Positions 1-10,782 of a DNA stretch of 64,000 nt are shown in pieces; the stretch's first letter is position 1, and each line of letters begins with the position of its first letter. The notes below the pieces were generated by a model, which saw only the letters and a program-made list of their open reading frames with translations, was not told the origin of the DNA and searched no databases. Source of the stretch: Monoplex corrugatus. Its lineage: Eukaryota > Mollusca > Gastropoda > Littorinimorpha > Ranellidae. The position numbers were made by a program, and so were the translations under genes. The DNA lies in the NCBI GenBank assembly GCA_030674185.1, contig CM060312.1:73156737-73220736 (forward strand), given 5' to 3'.

Positions 1-119
1 GGGTTTATGATGGGTCATTGTAAGGTGGTGTAATTTTTCATTCTTTTTTTTTTTAACTGTCCCATTTTGTAGATGGCACTGTCACTACCTCTGCTTTGCT
101 TGTTTCCGCTTTTCAACAC

Positions 120-470
120 ACCTCTAGAGGTCATCTTGAGAGCAGGGCATGAAGGACCATAGAATCTATAGAATGCTATGAATATCTGTGGTGGCAATGG
201 GGATGATAATGATGATGCTTTGGAGTTTGGAGTTCTGTTTGGCTGTACTCTACACATACTCTTATAATGTATGCTGATGTTGACCAGGCCTAAGAGGTAC
301 AGGAAATGTTCCATTACCATCGATGAAAAATCTGCAAAGTTGATGAGACTTGCCTGTGTGGTTCCAGTCTTTCCAATGAGCTCATAGCAGCTTAACTCTG
401 GGTAGCATTTGGTCAAACCCACGATCTCCCAGTCTGTTGTCTGTTGCATTAACCTCTTCCCCACGTTGGT
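120..470 (-). repeat. tRNA-derived SINE copy (family 1)
   Basis: This shares its layout with copies near 6200-6600, 13310-13750, 15840-16790 and 50360-50720: a tRNA-like head with a B-box-like gtgggtttgacc (on the minus strand), a middle part containing tcattggaaag..., and a distal part with atcatcattatcatcc and ctatag. On the plus strand it begins with agagcagggcatgaagg. It occupies the left-edge intron; the rest of 1-1277 shows nothing else recognisable. Confidence 0.7.
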
Positions 471-1277
471 ATTTTAGTTTGCTTGCTTTCATTCAGTCAT
501 CAGTGTTCTCAGCGGTGTTTTTATTTTCTCTAACTGAGCTTGAGATGTCTTTCAGGAAAGCAGAGCAGTGTAGTTGTGAGTCATAACAAAGAAATGGTAA
601 AATGCTCCTGATTGTTTAATAGCATGTCTAAGTGAATACATAGGAAAGGCCATCTACTACCTGCTCTTGCTCCCGAGAGCTGAAGGTAGACAGTAAGACC
701 TGATAGGGCTAATGTGGTTTTAAAAAATTAAAGAGCATCTTTGGTTTGGCCTCAGGCTGTAAAGATTGTTCAGCAGTAATCATCTGAACAGAATGATAGA
801 ACTCATTTGTACAGACATTTGAATTGTCAGTATGTTATATGCCTGTCATCATCCATGAAGCAGGAAAAAATGATTTCTTTCTTTTTGTTCAGAGCGGTCT
901 CTTCTTGGGTGTGGATATACTTAGTGTTTCAGCCCACAACATGCAAGCACAAAGTTGCTGCATGCTCCATCCTCAGTAGGGATGTCTACTAGGTATTTCT
1001 CTTGTTTTCACAAGCTTCCAAACATTTGCAAGGCTTACAGGATCGTTAAATTGTGTATTTGATGTACTGCATGCGTACACATACTGGTGTTCAGTCTCCA
1101 CTAAGTCTACGCACATGTTGATAAGGGAGATCTGAGAAATCTCCTTTTTTTTTTTAGCAGGCACTGCTCACTAATTCAGATCTCCTTATTTGAAATTAGC
1201 ATACTGAACGCTTGGCAATGGCATCCATCACAAAATATAATTTGCAGACACTAACAAAAATGGTGAACTGTTTTCAG

Positions 1278-1706
1278 ATCTGGAATCATCCTGACATCCT
1301 TCATAAATCCATCTTGCTGAAGAAGCCTGTGGTGGAAGACAACGACCTTGACATTGAGGCTGGCGAAGGGGTGGAGGGCAAGAAGAGGACAATGAAGAAG
1401 ACGGAATCCACAAACTCTTTGGCGTCTATGACATCCTCTGTGTCCAATGCGACTTTGAAATCTAGTGTGTCCACCTTGGGGATAAGCTCTATGAACCTTG
1501 ACACTCCCTCCCCATCCTCTTCCACTTGTGGTGCAGGAACATTTACCCAGGATGCTCCAACTAACAGTGCTGATCCTGAGCCTGATCCTGGTGCTGATCC
1601 TGACAGTGATGGCGACAGAGGCGTAGGGTCTCCTGGTCTGGCATCAGCCATGGAGACAGGAACTAATACACTGATGGTGGATAAGAAGGAGGATGATCAT
1701 GCTTGG
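1278..1706 (+). CDS. RAD54L2: RAD54L2 exon (IWNHPD block and acidic linker)
   Basis: The acceptor is ttttcag before ATC TGG AAT and the donor is gtcagt after GCT TGG, giving 143 codons in phase 0. It opens with IWNHPD, the conserved SNF2 segment at the start of the second RecA lobe. It continues into a Ser/Thr/Asp/Glu-rich insert with a DPEPDPGADPDSDGD acidic run. The final DHAW aligns with the EWA before the next block in vertebrate ARIP4, which is why the gtcagt donor was chosen over the stronger-looking gtatgt four bases downstream. The latter would break the frame into the next exon. Confidence 0.88.
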
Positions 1707-2847
1707 GTCAGTATGTCTTTTCCCTACTTTGTCATCTGTTAAGATAAAAAACAATAAGCCTTCTAATGCAGAATACTCCAGTAGATAAATGTAAAAAGAA
1801 AGACCCTATCAAATTGAAAGAAGTTGTACATTATGAAACATTTTGTGTGTACACTTATGAAACATATTGTGCGTAAACCACATATACAAACTTAAAAATG
1901 AAAAAAGATTTGCATTGAGTTTATATGCCAGTGTTTTTCAAATACAGTCATGTACATTTCACTTAGACTTAAAATGTTATACATTTTCTTTAAATGTTTT
2001 TGAATACAGATGATGGTTAGCAGGTTTGGGAAAGAAAAATGTATTCACAGATCCTTGCAGTTGTTTTTGTACACTCCACCCACGTCTGCAAGTTGTAATC
2101 TTGTAAATTCCTGGAACGTACATAAAAGAACTATGTTTGGATGAGATCTCCAGATAGATGAGACCAGATACGAGATATCCTGTTGACAAATAGCACTCGA
2201 TCAAGTTGGATTTTTTGGTGTTTTTTTTGTTTCTTGCTTATTTTAAGTCTGCATTGATCAGTTTTTTTTAAAACATCAGTCAGTCCTCTGTTGCAACTGT
2301 GTTGCTTGCTTTTATACACTGCGCCTGACTGCTCAACTGTCGCTCATGCAGTAGTTTTAGCTCCTTTCATATTTTTTCCTCTGGATGGAATTCTGGCCTT
2401 ATATTTGATGGTAAAGAAGAAAGCAGCATGACATTTTGCGATGGACTGCACAGACATATGGCTTGCAGAGAATTCACTCTGTCATGGAGTATGTGGTGTC
2501 ACTATTCTTTCACACCCAGTTCCCAGTTTCTAAGCTGATCATAAAACCAACAGCTGCAGGTAGTATGAGAAAGAGTGACCAAGAACACAGTATGGATAAA
2601 GGAGACAGTTGTGGCAAGGTTAGCTTAGGCTACCCTGTGAAAATGAAAACAATTACTTGTACATGCATTGTCCACTGGTGGCTTTATGAAGCTGGCAGCA
2701 TTGCCCTGTTGTTAGCAGTGTTTTGTGTGTAGAGCATTTTGTTACTGCCTATGTGTGGGCACAATGCCAGTGGAAAATATTAACTGTCAGTTTTCTTGTA
2801 ACTTCATATGATGGAGCCTTGTTAATAAATTGTCGTTCATTGTGCAG
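1707..2847. other. intron, no recognisable content
   Basis: AT-rich intron sequence with no supported gene, RNA or mobile element. Confidence 0.6.
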
Positions 2848-2966
2848 GTGGGGGACGCGTTTGAGGAATATGAGGCAGGAGTACTGGAACATGGACCCAA
2901 GATGGTTCTTCTCAGCACCCTCATTGAGGAGGCCCTCAGAAATGACGACAAGATCTTAGTCTTTAG
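2848..2966 (+). CDS. RAD54L2: RAD54L2 exon (KMVLL...KILVF, helicase motif IV region)
   Basis: The acceptor is tgtgcag and the donor gtcagg. It encodes VGDAFEEYEAGVLEHGPK and then MVLLSTLIEEALRNDDKILVF, matching the ARIP4 segment NYQTGVLE..PKMVLL..LIEE..GDKILVF. It ends two bases into a Ser codon (AG) that the next exon completes with C, restoring FSQSLSTL. Confidence 0.92.
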
Positions 2967-3023
2967 GTCAGGCACTGAGCTTTTGTATTTGGGTGTGTGG
3001 GTGCACACGCGTATGCGTTCGTG

Positions 3024-3120
3024 CATTGTGTGTGTGTGTGTGTGCGTGCGCGCTTGTGAGTGTGAGAGAGAAAAAGGTGTGTGTGTGTGTGTGTGTGTGC
3101 GTGCGTGCGCGCACGCGCTC
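3024..3120. repeat. (GT)n-rich microsatellite in intron
   Basis: Interrupted GT/GC dinucleotide repeat about 60 bp after the donor at 2967, interrupted by gagagag. The short reading frames across it are artefacts of the repeat. Confidence 0.95.
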
Positions 3121-3481
3121 GCCATATAAAGAATACATTTTTGTACATGAAAATATAGACCTGTTTGTTATATGAAATGAGTGAACAAAAGTACAGAAAT
3201 CAAGACTCCTATGCATAAATAAGCAAGCAAGTAAGCTATGAATTTCAGCTCTATGATAATAAACATTACTTACAAAGATCTGATTGAGTAATCGACGGAT
3301 GCAGTGATCGATTGATCAGAAAAACAGTCTGAATTTTATCCAAATGTTTGATTTGATGTGATAAAAAAAATCAGTTACAACAACAAAACAACTGATCTAA
3401 CAAACAAATAGAAGCCTGTGCTTTGCAGCACTGGACAGTACAATAACTACAAATTTGGTTTGTTGTTTTTATGTTTTGTAG

Positions 3482-3585
3482 CCAAAGTCTGTCAACTCTG
3501 GATACGATAGAGGAATTCCTATCAAAACACAAAGTACCGCGACCAGATATGGATGAAAACTGGGCCAAGAACAAATCATACTTCC
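3482..3585 (+). CDS. RAD54L2: RAD54L2 exon (SQSLSTL...KSYFR)
   Basis: The acceptor is tttgtag and the donor gtgagt. The 104 bp read QSLSTLDTIEEFLSKHKVPR, then PDMDENWAKNKSYF and the first base of an Arg codon. QSLSTL and the IEEFL..K..VP stretch are ARIP4 hallmarks. The following intron contains a long (AC)n tract and, at its 3' end, a long (GT)n tract. Confidence 0.93.
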
Positions 3586-3872
3586 GTGAGTATCGGGATT
3601 GAATGTTTATCTAGTGTTGCTATTAACGCAGATGACATTTTAACTGATTCTCCCAAGTACTCCTTGCAGAAAGCATTTTGACTGATGCTCCCAACTCAGC
3701 TGTGTGATGATGATAGGGAATTCTGAAACATTTCACAGAGCAAACCAGTAATTGCACAAACAACAGCTCCTGGAATGAAAAACTCACTCAAACAGGCCCA
3801 TTGTAACCCAGAGTATAATGATGATAATGGTGATGATGATGACGACAACAAACTGTGCAGACACACATGTGC

Positions 3873-3939
3873 GCACACACACACACACAGACAGCGCACA
3901 CCCCACACGTGTAGCACACCCCACACACGCACGCACGCA

Positions 3940-4022
<83 letters not shown>

Positions 4023-4024
4023 CA
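3873..4024. repeat. (AC)n microsatellite in RAD54L2 intron
   Basis: About 150 bp dominated by CA dinucleotides, with the longest uninterrupted part at 3943-4021. It lies about 290 nt after the donor at 3586, in the same intron as the (GT)n tract that ends at the next acceptor. Confidence 0.97.
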
Positions 4025-4234
4025 CACGATGCTGAGTTAGGGTACACTTGACCTTCTAGGCATATGATCCTTGACCAAAGTTGGGATCCTGTATCTCTCT
4101 CTCTCTTTGTTTATATCTGTCTCTCTTTCTCTCTGTCTGTGTCTGTTCTGTCTCTCTCTCTCTCAAACAGGCTGTCATACAGCTGCGTTGGGAGAGTCAG
4201 CCTAAACTTTGAATGAAAAACATCAGAAAGTAGA

Positions 4235-4545
4235 TTGGCTGGTTGGAGTGGTAGTCAGGTTGGTAAATGTTGGACTTGCAGTTCGAAAATCCTTGGCTCG
4301 ATCCACTTAGACACCTCCATCTGGTGGATAGATGTTGGAGATTTTTTTCTATCTCCCAAGTCAGCATGTGTGCAGACTTGCTAATGTCTAAACCCCCCTG
4401 CATGTATGTGCATGCAGAATATCAAATACAATCATTACAATCAGTTTGCCCGCCCACCAAAAGTGGAGTATGCAAAAACTGTGCAGCAACTTTACTGCCA
4501 GCACAGCATGGATTAAAACAGTGCGCATACACGCATCCCCAAAAG
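4235..4545 (+). repeat. SINE-like repeat (family 2)
   Basis: It starts with a tRNA-like head (ggttggtaaatg..., cttggctcgatcc) and continues with ggagatttttctatctccca and a catgcagaata segment. Related copies with ggagatttttctgatc lie at 42240-42600 and 55090-55400; a partial one is at 17250-17420. Confidence 0.65.
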
Positions 4546-4780
4546 ATTGGAATGCTGAAAAAAAGAAGAAAGAAGAAAACAGCAACAACAATGGCAGGAT
4601 TAACACATTAAGTATTAAGTATTTACTGTTAACACTTCAGAATGGCATCATAACTGACAAGACTTGGAGCAGCCCTCATGAATAATTTGAGTGGGATGGG
4701 GTAGGGGTGGAGGGAATTCAGTCATATGTAAAACTTTTAATCAGTAATGCTGAATGATATATATTGCCCAACAATCTGAG

Positions 4781-4825
4781 TGTGTGTGTGTGTGTGGGGT
4801 GTGTGTGTGTGTGTGTGTGTGTGTG

Positions 4826-4870
<45 letters not shown>

Positions 4871-4877
4871 GTGTGCA
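4781..4877. repeat. (GT)n microsatellite abutting a splice acceptor
   Basis: About 90 bp of GT repeat ending directly at the acceptor gtgtgcag of the exon starting at 4879. Confidence 0.97.
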
Positions 4878-4878
4878 G

Positions 4879-4978
4879 GTCTTGATGGCAGCACATCAGG
4901 ACTGGAAAGAGAACGTTTGATCAATGAGTTTAACCGGCCAACTAACAAGGCAGCCTGGGTCTTCCTCCTGTCCACAAA
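4879..4978 (+). CDS. RAD54L2: RAD54L2 exon (RLDGST...WVFLLSTK)
   Basis: The acceptor is gtgtgcag and the donor gtatgt. It encodes RLDGSTSGLERERLINEFNR then PTNKAAWVFLLSTK, corresponding to the SNF2 helicase segment with the LDGST motif and the loop before motif V. The acceptor has no pyrimidine tract. About 90 bp of GT dinucleotide repeat lie directly upstream, with only a short tttt before gtgtgcag. Confidence 0.93.
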
Positions 4979-5049
4979 GTATGTATGATTTCTATCTTGT
5001 GAAAGGAAGAAGGACGAGGGGAGACAAAAAAAACAAACAAATAAAAAAC

Positions 5050-5960
5050 CCCGGCTGAATGAACGCCATTCCAGCCCGGTCGTCCAGAGACCTGCCCCGC
5101 CTCATACCACCAAACATCAACAGATCAGACTGGCACCCATTCATGTACACAAAAAAGCAGGCCAAGTTGCAAGCGAGGCTTGCCGGAGCCAACATTGACT
5201 ATAAAAGTCATGTCCTTTACCCACCCACTCCAACCGCAGCCTGCTCCCCTTTATTCAAAAATCCAGGAATGGGAAACATGGGAGTTTCCTGGTGGGTTTT
5301 GGACATCCTTCAGTTGGGCTTCTGGTTACCTTGGGTACAGGAGAGAGCCCCTCTCTCTCCCATTTCCTGCAGTCCTGGCTCCCTAGATCATTAGATCAAA
5401 TCACTGCGTTACAGGTGGAAATCACTTCCATGTTAGCTAAAGACTCCTTAGATCTCATCACAGGACAGGGCCTCTCCAGGATTCTATGGCAGAATCTTCC
5501 TTTTCCCCAAGTCTACCAGTAGATCATGTCCTGTCATTGTCTCTCAACGTTTTACTCAAAACTGTAAAATTCAGGATGGATTTGATGTGTTTCATCATGG
5601 AGGCCATTCACTCTGGAGATTGGGTTGCGTCCCTGGATCTTCCAGATGCTTGCTTCTACGGTACAGGAAATGGTTCCTCTTGATATGGGCTCCAGGGTTT
5701 GTACTAGTTCAAAACCTTTCCCTTTGGCCTATCTCTCCCTAGGGGATTTCAGCTGCTTTGTGTGAGAGATTGCGATTTCTGCTCACTGCCTATGCATTCG
5801 CTTCTGCCCCTTCATAGATGACTGGCTCATCCTGGCTTCCTGTTGCTAATTATGTGCCTCCCACTTTTTCATCCTGCGCAACCTTTGCAACAAGCTTGGT
5901 CCCAGTCTAACAGTTCCTGTTCTTAGGAATGATTTTTGCCACTCCACATTGGTTGGTATG
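5050..5960 (+). pseudogene. DIRS/Ngaro-like reverse transcriptase remnant
   Basis: Decayed coding sequence in several frames. EWETWEFPGGFWTSFSWASG at 5265-5330 resembles the W..L....WVL..L..GY start of the DIRS-type RT domain. RMDLMCFIMEAIHSGDWVAS then LDLPDACFY at 5574-5660 matches the (F)RME....I...I..GDW..SIDLKDAYFH block. Further on, a degraded segment near 5800-5830 resembles the catalytic YLDDWL region (atagatgactggctcatc). Multiple stops and frameshifts are present and no recombinase ORF or terminal repeats are visible. It lies in a RAD54L2 intron. Confidence 0.6.
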
Positions 5961-6199
5961 CCCATCCGATACTAAAATCAAACGCCTCCAAGCTTCTTCT
6001 CCTCACTTTTGTTGGGTTCAGCAGTACCTATTCTGATCCAGCTTACCACAAACACTGTCTGCTGCAAGTTGGTCATGAAGCCAGTTTGAGCAAGACGTCC
6101 TGGTAAAGAGGTGAAGACTGTAACTCCCAAACAACAGCTCCCATGAACTGCTGACACCCATGACTTCACCTTGAGTTTATCTCAGGAATGAAAGACTAG

Positions 6200-6600
6200 A
6201 ATTAACTGGAACTGAGATCACCAGGAGATTAGGGCATGAAGGGCCATAGAATCTGGACAATTTTCATGGTGCTATGATATCTAAATGATAATGGGGATGA
6301 TGATACTATGGCTTTGTATGACAGGGCTGTACTCTGCATTTACTGTCATCCAGACCTGATACATGCTGACACCTGTAGTGTTGATCAAGAAATTGAAACT
6401 ACATTCATTGGTGCATATGTAAAGCAGATGGGATTTAGCTGCATGGTCCCATTCTTCCCAATTAGCCCATAGCACGTTTATCTCTGGATAGGAGCAGATC
6501 AGGGTAGAAAAATCCCTCAAGAACTTTTTGGACCGATGGCAGTTCAAACCCGCAGTCTCCCAGTGAGTAGACTGTCGCATAACCACTTTGCATGATGGCT
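6200..6600 (-). repeat. SINE copy (family 1)
   Basis: Collinear with the copy at 120-470: gggcatgaagggccatagaa, tgctatgatat, ggggatgatgata, ggctgtactctgca, then cccattcttcccaattagcc and ctcccagtgagtag. The tRNA-like head is at the right end. Confidence 0.7.
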
Positions 6601-6939
6601 GGATTTTCAAATGGAAACACAAATACTCAGACCAATCTCCTCCCCCCCCCCCCACTTGCCTGGCAAGCAAATGAAGCCAGAGTTTGATTCTCAGCAGGAC
6701 AGGGATTTGTGTTCTGCCACTACTAGGCTTGAGTGGTGGTCTTGAGACTGTGAGGAGATGATAACAGAGCTATTGTGTACAGCGTGCACTTAGTGCTCAT
6801 TGAAGAACAAACATCTGATTCTACCCCAGTGTTAAGAAAAATCCTTGCATACATGGGGAAAAAAAGAACAACGACCACTCTTGGAGTTGGCATAGTGACA
6901 TGCTTTTGTAGAACAACCTTGTCCTAGAAATTCGTGTGA

Positions 6940-7182
6940 CCAAAATTTGAATTATAAATACATGCTTTTTGTTAAGAGGAGCACTTGTCTCGTTGATATC
7001 TGTTGTGACCATTTGATATAATTACTCTTTTTGTTAAGAGAGCAACCTTTGTCTCGTATGTAAAATTCTGTTGTGACCAAAATATTTTGAATTATAAATT
7101 ACATGCTTTTTGTTAAGAGAGCAACCTTTGTCTCGTATGTAAAATTCTGTTGTGACCAAAATATTTTGAATTATAAATTACA
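6940..7182. repeat. three-copy 79-bp tandem repeat
   Basis: The segment with tttttgttaagag, caacctttgtctcg and tctgttgtgaccaaaa occurs three times, with ttgttaagag at 6969, 7031 and 7110. The last two copies are nearly identical (period 79) and the first is shorter and more diverged. It ends about 55 bp before the acceptor at 7238. Confidence 0.85.
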
Positions 7183-7238
7183 ATCCAATTTAGAAATCTC
7201 TGTATGGATACAATGCAATTATGTGTTATTGTGAACAG

Positions 7239-7444
7239 GGCAGGATGTTTGGGAATCAACCTGATTGGAGCCAACAGAGCCGTGGTGCTGGATGCCTCCT
7301 GGAACCCCTGTCACGATTGTCAGGCTGTCTGCCGTGTTTTCCGATTTGGCCAGTCCAAGGAGTGCTTCATCTATCGCCTCGTCACAGAAAACACACTTGA
7401 ACGCAACATCTACGACCGCCAGATCACCAAGCAAGGCATGGCAG
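7239..7444 (+). CDS. RAD54L2: RAD54L2 exon (helicase motifs V and VI)
   Basis: The acceptor is gtgaacag and the donor gtgggc. The exon holds the most conserved part of the gene: [20 protein letters not shown] (motif V), [18 protein letters not shown] (motif VI, with the ARIP4-type QAVCRVxRxGQ), then [20 protein letters not shown] and TKQGMA. The arginine residues of motif VI expected for ATP hydrolysis are present. Confidence 0.96.
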
Positions 7445-7492
7445 GTGGGCATCTCTCTTTTGTTCCTTTTTTGGTTAACTCTTTCACTCCCT

Positions 7493-8003
7493 CACCTCCC
7501 CCTGTGGGAATACGGGGCTCTATCAGTATAAATAGTAACCTTCTGGAAATACTGTGCTAGAAATTTCCTCTTTTCTGTCACTCGCTTTGTTTCTGCCTTG
7601 TTCCTTTGCTTTCTGTCATTTCTTCCTATCAATTTCTGCCTTGCAGGCCCATTCACCTGTGTATGTTCAATAAAGTCTTAATTACTTTCTCATAGTGTTG
7701 ATAATTGGGTACATATGTTAAGTGCATTTTTTGTTCTGGGGAAGTGAGATATGCAGACGCAATTTTAGGTAATTTAGGCCTGTTTTTATGTGTTTTGGTG
7801 TCCTTAATTATGTTTAAATTTGTATTCGGGTATGTTTTTTAAATTCCCTGTGCGATAAATCGGATGGAGTATGCACACGGATGCATAGATATGTGTACTT
7901 TTCTTTTTTTTCCCTCTGTTTAAATATTGTGTATGTTTTGAAATGGTCATAGCCCTGATATGGCTGTACGCAGTTGGCTGGGCTTTAAACAAAAATAACA
8001 GTA
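7493..8003 (+). mobile_element. short retroposon, copy 1
   Basis: It matches 16014-16566 along its whole length: tctatcagtataaatagta at the left, ctgtcactcgctttgtttct in the middle, and a 3' end with gccctgatatggctgtacgc and a CAA/TAA-rich tail. It is flanked by actccctcacc on the left and acttcctcacc on the right, a likely 11-bp target-site duplication with one mismatch. No coding capacity is seen. Confidence 0.75.
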
Positions 8004-8404
8004 ACTTCCTCACCGTACAGGAAACTGGTGGACAGAATGGTGTCTTTTCACGATAATACAAGTGACAGAGGAATAGCATCTTTTTTGTTTTAGTTTTAAG
8101 TGACAGGGATCAGTCTCTTGTACTTGCACTGCATACATTGATAGCGGCCAGCATCATTATTTTCCCTCTTTGCTAATAAATCTGAAACCTCCAGTCAAAT
8201 TAAAATAATCATGGAAGAGGAGTGCATGTTCACCCACTCACACTCACCTCGGTATACATGCATACATGTGAAAATGAGTATGCTGTCATTGTGTGCCCAT
8301 GTATATTTCCTCTTTCTGCTAAACATGGTAGATCTCAGAAATGTTATCAAGAAGGAAAAAATCCTCTATGCTGTTCTTATGTAATGTTGCTTTTCTTGCC
8401 ACAG

Positions 8405-8478
8405 ATCGAGTAGTGGATGAAATGAATACGGAAAATCCCTTCTCCAGAAAGCAGCTTCAGAATCTCTTGAAAAATGAG
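8405..8478 (+). CDS. RAD54L2: RAD54L2 exon (DRVVDE...)
   Basis: A small exon of 74 bp with acceptor ttgccacag and donor gtatgt. With one base from the previous exon it reads DRVVDEMNTENPFSRKQLQN then LLKNE, matching DRVVDDLNP..FTRKEVENLL in vertebrate ARIP4. It is followed by a 5.3-kb intron. Confidence 0.9.
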
Positions 8479-9143
8479 GTATGTTCAGTGTGTTTAAGTT
8501 TTTTGATGTATTGTCTGAAAACTGTTGTGTATACTTTTAGTTTTTTTCTTATGTCTGTAGAATTGATTGCTCAGCTGCCGGACAGATTTTTCTACTCTGA
8601 CACCTGTGGTGTGAGATGAGAAATGCTAGGAGGGGCACATGCTGCTCATTCTGGTTTTGTTCCTTTTTTCAGATCATCTGTGTTTTTTAACATTTCTTTT
8701 CTTTGTATAAGATGTCAGTTTGTGGTATAACTGAATTAATTGAATTCATGTTTGGTACCTGAAATGGCTGATATAGAAAGGTGGATGTTTTGCTGGAAGA
8801 TGAGCTTGCCTTTGTGTTTTAGTGCTTTTTTAAAAAAATTTACAGCCCTCAACTACAGTAAACGTATGTCAGTACCCCAACCCCTGCCTCCTTCCTCACA
8901 AGTTTTATCAGGATATGTTTGAACATGATAATTTTGTGTTAAAAGTATAAATCTAAAGTAGCTGTGAAAAAAGTCTGGCAGGGTCAAGATTTCTGGCTCA
9001 TGATGATTTTGATGAACAGAATGAAGCTAGTTTATTGATGATATGTGACTCAGCATAGAAAATCCAGGCTGAAGTGCATAACTTTCATTTTTGAGTTTTA
9101 ACTCAGAATTTTCAGATTGTTATGAAACTTTTGTTTTTGAGTT
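8479..9143. other. intron, no recognisable content
   Basis: AT-rich intron sequence downstream of the exon ending at 8478; nothing supported. Confidence 0.55.
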
Positions 9144-9147
9144 TTAA

Positions 9148-9460
9148 CACATTCCTTACCGCGTCACAAGATCCTCCTGACTCAGCTTTCTCTCTCCGTG
9201 GACCGCGTCACGAGGATTTTGTGCCCTGAACCGTAGTTTCAGTTTTGAGTAGATAAATAGAAAATGACCGCATTGCTGACGTGAATCCTTTTCCAGCAAA
9301 AGGGAGTATACTCTTGTCATTTCCTTTCAGCGTTTACATGACGTTTGAAGCAGTAAATATGGCAAAAAACAGGCGTAATTTGAATGTTTTTGAGTCTCTC
9401 TCCTAAGATTACTTGGTTCAATAGTTAGTACAGTTACCTATTTTCTTGGTAGGAAAAGGG
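9148..9460. mobile_element. TTAA-flanked short element (MITE-like)
   Basis: TTAA at 9144-9147 and 9461-9464 bracket 313 bp. The ends are imperfect inverted repeats (CACATTCCTTACC and CCCTTTTCCTACC read inward). Duplicated TTAA is the target-site signature of piggyBac-type transposition. No coding capacity is seen. Repeated motifs (cgcgtcac, gaggatttt) lie near the left end. Confidence 0.5.
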
Positions 9461-10298
9461 TTAATCACACGAAAATTTCAGAATGTTTCAAAGCTTTCAT
9501 TTTTGACTCTTAACTTGTCTTAAAATTTCAAAGTTTATAAATTAACATGTGAAACGCAGACTTGATTTAATGATTTTGCTTCTCTGATTAGATGCATTTG
9601 AATTTTGTAAATGTATTTTTGACAAGGGAAGTAATACACACTCATAAACGTTTGAGAAAAAAAATGGATAAAGAAATTGCATGTTAGAGTGCTTTCAGTG
9701 ATAGATATGATAAAGGTTCAGGACATTGAAGATTAGATGTTAAAGTAGCTACTCCAAACAGATTTTGAGATTTACCTATAGATTTTTTAAACTATTACCA
9801 ATAAACAGATCTTTTTATTGTGATTCTAATGATACCAACAGCATTTCTGAATCTCAATTAGGAAAAATGTTGCGAATTTTTAAAGATTTAATTTTCACGC
9901 GCATTTCTGCGCCAAAGCGCAAATCAACAAAATTGTCATTTTCAGCAGGCTATATACAACAGAACTGATGTGTATTTTCTGATCAGTTTTGCATTTTTCT
10001 TGACATTCCTGATGCATAGATGATGTTTGATTTTTTTCAGGTAGTTCTTATACAGGGAAAGTGATAAAATTTGCTATCAAAAACCAGAAATATCACTTTA
10101 TCAGGGTTTTTGCCAGTGCCCAACTGATACAAAGTATTTAACACGAAAGCATGCCGGAGACACATTTTCATAACTTTGCTTTCCATTGAGCTAGAAAAAT
10201 GCTTTTGGTATCACTGGGTTCAGCAAAAAAAGACACTCAACCAGCACACTTTCAAAACTAAAAATGAAAAAAATACACATTTATTTGACATTGATTAA

Positions 10299-10447
10299 CC
10301 CTTTGACTCCCTCACCCTACCCACTAGCATTCTGTATCATCACCAGAGATATCAAATCAAAAACTTAACCCTTTGAATTCCTCACCCCATCCACCAGCTT
10401 CCTACAAGAAGTTGGTGGATAGGGTGAGGAAGTCGGGAGTCAAAGGG
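10299..10447. mobile_element. palindromic TTAA element
   Basis: TTAA at 10295-10298 and 10448-10451. The left end CCCTTTGACTCCCTCACCCT is an inverted repeat of the right end, and a second inverted pair centred on agcttcctacaagaagttgg sits inside. It belongs to the family also seen at 44473-44606, 52156-52277, 54724-54913, 56956-57215 and 58922-59273. Confidence 0.8.
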
Positions 10448-10782
10448 TTAATAATTTTCTTAATACTCACAAATCGCAAAACTCAGTCACCCATCTGGAT
10501 AGTGTTTTGACTTCAAGTGCCTGTCAACATCTAAAGCAGCAGATGATCAATATCACAATTACATGTAGCATGGCTGTCATTGTTCCTGTCCACAGATCAT
10601 CCATGTAATGAATGTGTGTGGATTAAAAAGCCCCCAAATTTCCATTAACAGTACACAGGATTCATCACAACATGGCAAGGTGATGCTGTTGTAGCCACTG
10701 CACTTTAGATGGATAAACCACAGTCTCAGGTGGACTTGCTGTAGCTTCAACTAAGTAACATTTTTGTTTTGTACTTGGGAAT

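Noticed and set aside
1212..1277. Upstream extension of the first RAD54L2 exon to an ATG at 1212
   Set aside because: The sequence before 1278 ends in a good acceptor (ttttcag) and the family protein continues upstream of IWNHPD from another exon, so 1212-1277 is intron.
2963..3216. Overlapping frames rich in His/Thr or Val/Cys
   Set aside because: They only translate CA/GT dinucleotide repeats. The same applies to 3696-4051, 4718-4988, 21588-22217, 49475-49822, 58175-58546 and 59636-59827.
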